DNA of 64,000 bases from JAPPHA01 sp963662815 (GTDB lineage: Bacteria; Pseudomonadota; Alphaproteobacteria; Rhodobacterales; Rhodobacteraceae). The DNA lies in NCBI GenBank assembly GCA_963662815.2, contig CAXXWA010000032.1:62001-126000 (forward strand), given 5' to 3'. Position 1 is the first letter of the stretch. Every line of letters starts with the position of its first letter. This document shows positions 56,258 through 64,000 of this stretch, piece after piece. A program made the translations under genes and the position numbers. The notes below the pieces were generated by a model. The model had not been told where the DNA came from. It saw only the letters and a program-made list of their open reading frames with translations, and ran no database searches.

Positions 56258-56977
56258 GTTCGCCTCCAGATCCTTGTTTGCCCGGTTAAAACGTACCGGT
56301 TCTTGGCACAGCATACCCCGCCCGAATTGCCGTTTCCCTGACTGTGCGACATAACACATTCAGCAAATCGGGAACACAGCCGTCAACGCCGGATGGCGAC
56401 CGAAACTCATCAAGCGCGGCCCTCGCGAATTCGATGGTTCGATCACATGCACAATTCGGTGCTGGAATGTTCACACTGGCTTCGATGCGCAGCTCCCACC
56501 CCTTCCGCTTCTGTCGGAACAGGAGAAAAACGGCGAGTGGTCGCCATTCAGTGCATTCACTGAAACCCGTGGCCGACATGACATTTCTTGCTGAGTCGCG
56601 GCATTGATCTCGGCAATTTGTCGACCTTTCGGCCGCGAGGCGCGGCCGACTTCGACCCGAATGCAGGAATCGAATTGCGTCCGGTCACGATCATCCGTCC
56701 GCGCTTCGCCAGACGCGGCAGGGTTGGAGAATCCCGTCAACGCCACGCATGCCACCTCCGACTTTTCCTTGAGCGATCAAGTCGCCCCGCGATGCTGGCG
56801 GCAGGGTCTGCGGTTCCAGCCATTTCCCGTCGGAAGTCCGCAGCCGAAGTGAAGAAGCCAGAGCGTTGGCCGAAGGCGATCGATTGTACGCATTGTCGGA
56901 ATCCCGGCCACCCAATCGCAACAAGACCTAAATCCGGACTCACTACTCCCACGTGAAACGGAATGGCTTGCCGTACA
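56258..56977. other. no recognisable gene
   Basis: About 720 bp between the DUF924 and ABC-F genes; no recognisable protein. Confidence 0.4.
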
Positions 56978-58840
56978 TCAGCCCGGCGTCCGCAGGCGGT
57001 CGGGACCTGATTCCGCCGCCTCGAGCTCTTCCTGCGCCGCAAGCCAACGGTTCTCGGCCCGATCAAGGCTATCCTTGATCTCGGCAAGCCTTTTCTGGCT
57101 CTGGATCATTTCAGCTGCCCGCCCGGGCGCATAAATCCCCGGGTCAGCCAGTTCGCTTGCGAGCTCGCGCCGCAACTGCAGGAGCTCCTGGACGCGCGCC
57201 TCACATTTCCGCGATTCAACCCGCAGTGCACGCAGGCGCGCGTTCGAATTCGGAGCCAGCCGCGCGGATTTCGGTGGCTTTGCTTGCCTGAAGTTCGCAA
57301 GTACCTGGCTTCCATACGCTTCAAGGTCGTCGTCGTACGGTTGAATCGTGCCGCTCTCGACGAGCCAGAGCCGGTCTGCAACGTGCGACAGAAGATGCGC
57401 ATCATGGCTAATCAGAATGATCGCACCGGAGTATTCGTTAAGCGCTTCTACAAGCGCTTCCCGGCTCTCAATGTCGAGGTGGTTCGTTGGTTCGTCCAGT
57501 ATGAGCATGTGCGGGGAGTGACGGGTGGCGAGAAGGAGCGAGAGACGGGCCTTCTGTCCGCCCGACAGCCTCGCGACCTGCAATTCGGCCTGTGCCCGGG
57601 TCAGGCCGAATCCCGCTAGCATTGATCTCAACACCGGTCCCTCCGTGCCGGGCAACTCCCGAACAAGATGATCAAGTGGCGTCTCGTCCGGACGCAATTC
57701 TTCGATCTGATGTTCGGCGAAGTATCCGACTCTCAGTTTGCCGGCCCGCGCGATACGTCCGTCAAGCACTTCAAGGCGATTCGACAGCAATCTGGCGAAT
57801 GTCGACTTTCCCTCGCCGTTTCGCCCAAGCAGCGCGATCCGGTCATCCTGATCGATGCGTAGATTCAATTGCCGAAGAACGGCTTGGCTGCCGTAGCCGA
57901 CACTGGCCTCTTCGAGCGAGACCAGCGGCGGCGGCAGTTCCTCGGGATTGGAAAATCGAAATGCGGCATGGTCAGTTCCGGGTGGCGCAGAGACCGGACC
58001 CATGCGCATGATCATTTTCAGCCGCGATTGCGCCTGCTTCGCCTTGTCGGCCTTGTAGCGGAACCTGTCGACATAGGACTGCAACCGCGCCCGTCGCGCT
58101 TCCTGCTTTTTCGCGACTGCTATTGAATGCCTGTTTCGTTCTGCGCGCTGCCGTACGAACTGAGCGTAACTGCCTCGGTAGAATGTGAGCTTTCGCTGCT
58201 CGAGATGCAAAATCGAACCGACAACACGATTCAGAAGGCTGCGGTCGTGGCTGATGATCAAGACCGACCGCGGATAATTCGCAAGATGCCCCTGCAGCCA
58301 AAGGGCGCCTTCAAGGTCGAGAAAGTTGGTTGGCTCGTCGAGCAGGAGAAGGTCCGGTCGGGCGAAGAGCGAAGCAGCAAGGGCCGCCCGCATGCGCCAG
58401 CCACCGGAAAACTCGGCACATGGCGACGTGTACTGATCACGACGAAATCCGAGGCCCTTGAGGATGGCGCTCGCTCGTCCTTCCGCGGACCAAGCGTCGA
58501 TTTCCGCGAGGCGGGTCTGGACTTCCGCGATGCGGACAGGATCGTCCGAGTCGTCCGAAAGCAGGCCGGCGCGCTCCGTATCTGCGGAAAGCACCGTTTC
58601 AAGGAGCGACCCCCTGTCAACGAGATCCTGGTCGACGCCGCCAATTCGGGTGCCTTTTGGAAGGACTATCTCTCCCGAATCCGGTTCAAGCTCACCGCGA
58701 ATTAGACGGAACAAAGTTGTCTTTCCGGTGCCGTTCCGCCCGACCAAACCGACCTTGTGGCCGCTGGAAATCACGGCGCTCGCGTCCCGGAGCAGGGGTT
58801 CTCCGTCGTAGCTGAAGTGAATGTGGTCGATGCGCAGCAT
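56978..58840 (-). CDS. ABC-F family ATP-binding protein
   Basis: The 620-residue soluble protein has two ABC domains in tandem and no membrane part. The first has GLVGRNGTGKTT and FSGGWRMRAALAASLF, the second LLGRNGEGKSTF and LSGGQKARLSLLLA, with DEPTN after each signature. The linker KADKAKQAQSR is typical of ABC-F translation factors. A C-terminal coiled coil (about 540-610) resembles the Uup/YheS group. Members act on ribosomes; the specific role is not assigned. Confidence 0.92.
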   Translation of the reverse strand: MLRIDHIHFSYDGEPLLRDASAVISSGHKVGLVGRNGTGKTTLFRLIRGELEPDSGEIVLPKGTRIGGVDQDLVDRGSLLETVLSADTERAGLLSDDSDDPVRIAEVQTRLAEIDAWSAEGRASAILKGLGFRRDQYTSPCAEFSGGWRMRAALAASLFARPDLLLLDEPTNFLDLEGALWLQGHLANYPRSVLIISHDRSLLNRVVGSILHLEQRKLTFYRGSYAQFVRQRAERNRHSIAVAKKQEARRARLQSYVDRFRYKADKAKQAQSRLKMIMRMGPVSAPPGTDHAAFRFSNPEELPPPLVSLEEASVGYGSQAVLRQLNLRIDQDDRIALLGRNGEGKSTFARLLSNRLEVLDGRIARAGKLRVGYFAEHQIEELRPDETPLDHLVRELPGTEGPVLRSMLAGFGLTRAQAELQVARLSGGQKARLSLLLATRHSPHMLILDEPTNHLDIESREALVEALNEYSGAIILISHDAHLLSHVADRLWLVESGTIQPYDDDLEAYGSQVLANFRQAKPPKSARLAPNSNARLRALRVESRKCEARVQELLQLRRELASELADPGIYAPGRAAEMIQSQKRLAEIKDSLDRAENRWLAAQEELEAAESGPDRLRTPG

Positions 58841-60736
58841 TCACTTGGTTTGGCGCATGGCCGCAACGGGGTCAATTGCCGCGCTTCGGCCACGATTGTT
58901 TTCTGAAACGCGATTGCCGCGGTCGGGGCTAGCCCGCTTCGAGGGGGAGCAGGTTTTTTCAACGGGATTGAGGACGGTTCACCTCACGACAGAACTGTCC
59001 TGAGAGCATTGCGACCTTGCCGCAGTTCGCGCGCGCCGATCGTTGCACAGACGCCGCCCCGAAGTCTTGCACGCCAATCGGTACGGTGAAGGCGACCCGC
59101 ACCGCACCGCACCATACAATACCGCTTCCGCCCGTATCGGATATCTTTGCCAACTCTTCCCGTTCCTATTTCCGGCGCTCGGCTACAGCACAGGTCTTCC
59201 AGTGCATCGCGTTCGTACGTGTTGCGGAAGCTGCCGAGCGCGTAACCGTCGGGTCGAACGAAAACGCCGAGGAGCGAACGCTTTCGCAACCATCGCAACG
59301 CGCCGACGAAAACCTGCAGCCGCTTGTTCGGGAACTTTCCAACCGAAAGAATGTACAACCCGTGACTGGCTTAGCTGTCGGCAAGCCTCCAGTTTGGTGC
59401 AAACCTTGGGCAAAGGCGTCCCTCCTACGCCATCGCGCAGGTCGAGGCTCCGCCAGATGGAGGACATGCGGCCATGCGGGATCCCGTCGGCAGATGTCCG
59501 GTTGATCGGCAGACGTAAACCAATGGACCTGTCGATGAATTCGCGAACGTCGCGTTCGCGTTCGATCTGGCAGGTGTCCAAGACAAAAAAAGCAGGTGCC
59601 GGTCAGCGCGGAGTCGTGTTTTCAGCAGAAATTGGCGGCATTAAGCACTCCGGAACATTCCCTGCCCTACGAACGGCGGCATGTGGTGTGCGGCGTGCGG
59701 CGTCACCTGCCAGGAAGACTACGCCGTCCCTCAAGTTTCCCGCCAGCCCTGATCGAAACTAAATGCAGTCGTGAATTCCAGTTCTGCGTCGGCTGGGATG
59801 ATCCGACTCTTTGGGCGATTCCTCGCGCCTTCCTCCGTGAAATCATCCGGATCTTCGGCGCACAACCGGAACTACAAGTGCCGCAGGTTGGCCGCGCCGC
59901 GCATATGGGTGGCGGGCGGTTCGGGATTGCAATGCAGAATCGCCCCACTGAATTCCGGATTCCCTTTCTGCACAGTCGCAAACCGGCATGTACCGTCTTG
60001 CAGAGATCGGAAGGCATTCGCCATGAAATCTGCTGCCAACCGCGATTTCTTGCGTTTGATCCGGTTTGCCGTATCGGGGAGCGGCAAACTTCGCGACGGG
60101 TCTCGCAGCTTCGGCTGGAGCCGATTTACTATGTCGACGACGAGCTGCTGCTGCACATTTTGCGGGTAGCGCGCGAACCCGGGCGGCACCCAATTCGGAT
60201 CCTGCCGACAACATGTCTGTGCGCCGGACGACACTCCTTCACGCGGGAGATCCATTCCGGGGGGGCATCACGCACCCAAGCTCTGGAGAGTGAGGTGGCA
60301 CTTCAGGTTGCCGGGATGAGCGATTGGTCAACCCGGCCGGACGGGACAGTGCAAATTCTTCATTTTTCGGCAACTCAGTAAATCATGGAGGAAAGATACC
60401 GTGACGGCATATTGTCGAGCAGATGGTCCGGAGGACGCATGAACACGCGGGCGGAATGATTCTGCCGTTGTCTTTCGGCATGTTCACTGTGCCGCCCTGA
60501 TCACGAAGGTCCATATCGTCGTGGCCGAAGTCTGGTTCCGAAGCCGCCGAATTCGCCGCGACCTTGGGCAGGCCGTGACTTTCCTGAAGCGGCCTCAACA
60601 TGGCACTGCTGCGACGAATTTCCATTTTGCACGAAACGAGAACTCGATACGGTTACCCAATTCGGGCTTCCGGTGTTAGATATGCAGTGCTGTTAGTGCC
60701 GAATCGCACAGTGCACGCAATGCATCGGAGATCTGA
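58841..60736. other. long gene-free stretch
   Basis: About 1.9 kb. Frames up to 260 codons occur on both strands but none is recognisable, they overlap one another, and codon use is not gene-like. Probably decayed DNA, with the promoter of the 60737 gene near its right edge. Confidence 0.45.
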
Positions 60737-61786
60737 ATGGCCAAAAAAGTACTGATTTTTGGCGCTTCATATGGGGCGCTGCTGGGAACAAAACTGGCGA
60801 TGGCAGGGCACTGTTCCACCTTGGTTTGCTTACGGAGCGAAGCAGATCTGATCAACAGGACAGGCACGGAAGTCCGCATCCGGCTTCGGGGAGAGGAACA
60901 GCATAGGGCGATCATGTCCAGCGGTCAGCCGGGCAAGCTGGATGCCGTTACCCCTGACGAGTGCAATCCGGGCGCATACGACCTTGCCGTTTTTGCGATG
61001 CAGGAGCCACAATACCGGCATCACGCGCTGAGCGCACTGCTGACGCGGGTCGCCGGGGCCGGGTTGCCATGCCTTTCGATCATGAACATGCCGCTGTTGC
61101 CCTTTCTGCGGCGGTTGAAAACTGTCAACTACAAGAGCCTTTACCCGGCATATTCCGAACCGAAGATCTGGGAACAGTTCGAACCGGGTCGCGTAACCCT
61201 GTGCTCACCCGATCCGCAAGCTTTCCGTCCGCCCGAAGAGGCCGCAAACGTTCTTCACGTCGGCTTGCCCACAAACTTCAAGAGCGCGCCGTTCCAAGAT
61301 CCCGACCATACCGAACTGCTTCGAGAACTCGAACTCAGCATTGATGCCATTCGCCTCGATGGAAAGGACGTGCCGGTAAAGTTGCGCGTCTTCGAATCCC
61401 TTTTCGTACCAATGGCAAAATGGCCGATGTTGCTCACCGGAAACTATCGTTGCGTGACCGACGGCGGAGTGCGGTCAATCGCGGAGGCAGTCCATGACGA
61501 CTTGGGGTTGTCGCGACGGATTTACGACCACGTCGTTTCGGTCGCACAGGCACTTGGTGCCCGAGACGACGACCTCGTGCCCTTCCAAAAGTATGCCGAA
61601 GCCGCGAAAATGCTGCTGAAGCCCTCTTCCGCCGCACGCGGGATCATCGCTGGCGCTCAAGTCGAACGGGTCGACAAGCTGGTTCAGATTCTGTCGCACG
61701 AGACCGGCCGGCCACACCCTGAAATCGACCTGACCGTCAAACGGGTCGACGCTGCTCTCGCCTCCAACGCCAAGTCCGCGGTCTAA
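60737..61786 (+). CDS. ketopantoate-reductase-like NAD(P)-binding protein
   Basis: The 349-residue protein begins with a Rossmann motif (KVLIFGASYGALLGTKLAMA GHCSTLVCLRSE) as in PanE/ApbA-type reductases. The C-terminal half differs from classical PanE, without its usual K/N active-site pattern being obvious. It lies upstream of a coiled-coil remnant and an M24-family gene; such a pairing hints at a shared pathway, but no substrate can be named. Confidence 0.65.
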   Translation: MAKKVLIFGASYGALLGTKLAMAGHCSTLVCLRSEADLINRTGTEVRIRLRGEEQHRAIMSSGQPGKLDAVTPDECNPGAYDLAVFAMQEPQYRHHALSALLTRVAGAGLPCLSIMNMPLLPFLRRLKTVNYKSLYPAYSEPKIWEQFEPGRVTLCSPDPQAFRPPEEAANVLHVGLPTNFKSAPFQDPDHTELLRELELSIDAIRLDGKDVPVKLRVFESLFVPMAKWPMLLTGNYRCVTDGGVRSIAEAVHDDLGLSRRIYDHVVSVAQALGARDDDLVPFQKYAEAAKMLLKPSSAARGIIAGAQVERVDKLVQILSHETGRPHPEIDLTVKRVDAALASNAKSAV

Positions 61787-61801
61787 CCGAACCCGGAAGG
61801 T

Positions 61802-62011
61802 ATGCGTACCAACGGACGGTTGCAGGGCGACAACCAAGCGATAAGGGCGGAGATACAAGCCATGGAATCCAAGATCGAGGCCAGCCTTGGGTGGATGGAG
61901 CGCAAGATCGCGGAACGCGACGCGGAAGCCGCAAAGCGAGAGCCCCGCCTACTCCTGGCGGAAGCCGGCCTGATCCCGACCCTCGGCTTCATAATCCGTG
62001 CTGGCGGCTGA
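61802..62011 (+). pseudogene. short coiled-coil protein remnant (DUF1640-like)
   Basis: The 69-residue frame MRTNGRLQGDNQAIRAEIQA ... ERKIAERDAEAAKR followed by a hydrophobic tail (LIPTLGFII) resembles the C-terminal end of small coiled-coil membrane-anchored proteins. The N-terminal part expected in relatives is missing. It may be a fragment rather than a functional gene. Confidence 0.4.
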
Positions 62012-62302
62012 AATTACGTAGGGGCCGCTGGGCGCCTTTAGGAGACCGCCCGAAATCACGAACCGATGGCGACTCGCCCGGAAGACCCAAAGTTCCAAAA
62101 CAGAGTGTCACTTCGCCCCCGGAATCGACATCGAATTTTTTGGGCCATGTGTTCCAATCATTCAAGTGATTAGTCGGGGCTTGTCTGCTGCAAGTTGCTC
62201 TACGGTTATGTTGTCTCCGGCCTATGATGGTGGCCGGTTAAGTCCGCATTGGGAAGGGCCGACCCATGATTTCGACCGCCGTGTGGTGGAAAGAATTCTT
62301 TC

Positions 62303-63226
62303 ATGAGTCGCTCGAGCGATACAATCGTCCAAGTCGATGACTGGAGCGACCTCAGTCGCCACCGCGGGATGCCGGAGATCGACTTTGACCGGATGCGCCG
62401 CTACAGGATTGGGCGGACCCGGCAGGAACTGAAGCGCAACGATGCCGCCACGTGCATGCTGGTCAACTCGATCAGTCTGCGCTACGCGGCAGACTACCGC
62501 TCTTATGCGCTGTTTCAGTTACATATCCCCACCTCCTATTTGTTTGTCCCGGAAGAGGAGCCGGTGGTAATCCATGGTCTTTATGGTGCGAGGCCCATGG
62601 TGGATGATTTGCGCACCAACCGGGCGCTGTCCTATTTCGATGGCGGCCCCGTTCTGGGCGACAGCGCCCCCCGTCTGGCCGAGGATGTGGTCAACTTCCT
62701 CAGCGAGATCTGCACCGACAATCGCAGGATCGCGGTGGAGTACGGCAACCACTCTCTGACGCGGGCGCTGATGCAAAGAGGCCTCGAGGTATTCGACGGT
62801 GCGCTGATCTCGGAAAAGGCGCGCGTCATCAAATCCCCGGACGAAGTCGCTTGCATCAAATGGGCGGTCGAGGTGGCTGAACTGGGCATCGCCAATGTCA
62901 AGGAAGCCTTGAGGCCGGGCTTGACGCTTTCCGAGTTCCAGAGGCGCGCCTTTCCGGTACCCGAAGAACACCGCGAAAACGCCTATGCTTGCGTTGCCCA
63001 TGCCGTTGGCAAGTGTGACGAATGCCCTCGAATCAATCCAGGTTTTCGTGGCGCAAACTCCTACGACGGCGTGTTTGAGGCCGGAATTGTTCTCTGCATC
63101 GAAAGCTACATGGTTGCAGAGGGAGAAACCGGTGTGGGGGTCAAGCTGGAGCAACAAGTGCTTGTGACGGATGACGGCCATGAAATGATATCTTCGTATC
63201 CGCTAGAAGACGCCCTGATGGAGTGA
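62303..63226 (+). pseudogene. M24-family (DddP-like) protein with internal deletion
   Basis: The 307-residue frame has the creatinase-type N-terminal domain (MRRYRIGRTRQELKRND...) and a C-terminal pita-bread end: ENAYACVAHAVGKCDECP, FEAGIVLCIESYM and GVGVKLEQQVLVTDDG. Homologues such as DddP-like proteins have about 100 more residues in the middle, carrying WIETRLL.SGPRTNPW and the two metal-binding Asp residues. Here ALRPGLTLSEFQRRAFPVPEE jumps from the first part straight to the later segment. The His and Glu ligands remain, the Asp ligands do not. Metal catalysis is therefore unlikely. Confidence 0.75.
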
Positions 63227-64000
63227 TGCCGTAGTCACAAGGGAGGAGACAGGTCTTCGCATACATTTGCAATTCTCGGACGCCTTACGTCGACAGGCAG
63301 AGCGTTTACCTTGACGGTTTTGCAATTGGGGAAACTTGGCGGGAATTTGTTTGCCCTTGAGATTTGCTCCTTCGCCAGCGGCGTGACGTTCAACCCTGGG
63401 AATTTCGGAATCCCGGTTCCTTGGCCCGGCCCGTCCACGAAGGACGAGACGTCCATGACGGCAGAAAATCTTTCGAAACCGAAAGCGCCTGGTGGCACCC
63501 CCTTCGCGCTACGCGCTCCGGGGTCCCCACTAGGTGCTTTGCGTCTCTGCGATCCGAGACTTGAAACAAAGCCTCAACCACAACACTGTCTCGCCGCACT
63601 GGACGTGCACTGATGGGTACAGGGGCGTTGATGATCAGGAAACAGGTCACCGCGCAGCACAGTCCGTGGTCCGCCAGCCGGCGGAAGCCGGGATAGTGGT
63701 GCGCGTCCACAAGCGCGTCCCGGAGCGGCCGCTGCTCCGGCTTCGCATGGCGAACCCCGACCCCGGTCAGGGAGAGGCCGTCGGGTGGTTCCTCGCGTAC
63801 CGGGCAGGAATCCACGCGCAAGTGAACCGCCATGGCGGGAGCATCGCACGTCCCGCGCGGCAACGCCGGAGGAAAGTGGCGGTTCCGCGGCCGCGCAAGC
63901 GCAACGCAGACACGCCCCATGTCAACGAAAAACACCCGGAATCAGCCTGGGACTGCCTGGGAGAAGCGTTTGCAGCTCTCGACGTGGCAATCTGCGCAAA
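63227..64000. other. no convincing gene
   Basis: About 770 bp. A minus-strand frame at 63600-63935 contains LRDALVDAHHYPGFRRLADH G, faintly like the N-terminal DUF4338 (DruA-type) region, but the similarity is too short to call. Confidence 0.35.

Noticed and set aside
59596..60381. 261-codon plus-strand frame
   Set aside because: No recognisable family, no ribosome binding site, and equally long frames overlap it on the other strand.
63600..63935. Possible DUF4338/DruA-like N-terminus
   Set aside because: Only about 20 residues (DAHHYPGFRRLADHG) are suggestive; no supporting downstream domain.
1..64000. CRISPR arrays, rRNA or tRNA genes
   Set aside because: No regular short repeats with unique spacers and no rRNA/tRNA signature were seen on either strand.

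Overview
The window is a high-GC chromosomal segment of an alphaproteobacterium. The main evidence is the minus-strand block ntrB-ntrC-ntrY-ntrX-trkA-trkH followed by hfq-hflX, a fused ispDF gene, and lpd, lipA and a COQ10/RatA-type gene in the same neighbourhood; this combination is typical of Alphaproteobacteria. Genus is not resolvable from the sequence; a Rhodospirillales-like or host-associated lineage is a guess. Coding density is low. Long gene-free stretches and many decayed genes suggest a genome under relaxed selection with heavy insertion-sequence load.

Layout. 0-2.6 kb: the 3' end of a penicillin-acylase-family gene, converging on hflX and hfq. 2.6-8.9 kb: an IS30-family element, a PLP-dependent decarboxylase and a DapA-family aldolase, which separate hfq from the nitrogen/potassium block. 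9.0-18.3 kb: trkH, trkA, ntrX, ntrY, ntrC and ntrB in one tightly spaced minus-strand run. 18.3-21.9 kb: a gene graveyard with relics of two copies of one transposase family, a DUF3991/TOPRIM protein and an ImmA/IrrE protease. 22.0-26.7 kb: ispDF-pgpA-cinA overlapping operon, an ammonium transporter, a COQ10/RatA protein and hpt.

26.7-45.8 kb is an accessory island between hpt and lipA. It starts with an SNF2-type helicase truncated by a Tn3-family transposon; on the other side of the transposon lies only the C-terminal end of a DUF499 ATPase, so a putative defence cassette has been largely deleted. Next is a DUF4411 (PIN-like) gene broken into three pieces. A 6.2-kb composite transposon with matching terminal repeats and an almost identical flanking A-tract interrupts it once, and an IS5 plus IS630 pair interrupts it again. 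The composite carries a NYN-domain protein and an HNH endonuclease. Its left 'arm' is an IS copy that has itself been invaded by a group II intron, an IS630 fragment and an ISNCY fragment; its right 'arm' is a MITE-like deletion derivative. The intact XRE/ImmA partner of DUF4411 and a frameshifted IS1634-family transposase close the island.

46.8-63.2 kb returns to mostly housekeeping genes: lipA, mnmA, an M20 dipeptidase, a second ammonium transporter with a signal peptide, lpd, a DUF924 protein next to a large perfect-like hairpin, an ABC-F ATPase, a ketopantoate-reductase-like protein and an M24-family gene with an internal deletion that removes metal ligands. The last 0.8 kb shows no convincing gene.

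Functionally the core genes cover nitrogen sensing (NtrBC, NtrYX, two Amt transporters), potassium uptake (TrkAH), RNA-level regulation (Hfq, HflX), isoprenoid and phospholipid synthesis (IspDF, PgpA), lipoate and 2-oxoacid dehydrogenase metabolism (LipA, Lpd) and tRNA thiolation (MnmA). The NtrC here lacks a recognisable GAFTGA loop, so it may not act through sigma-54.
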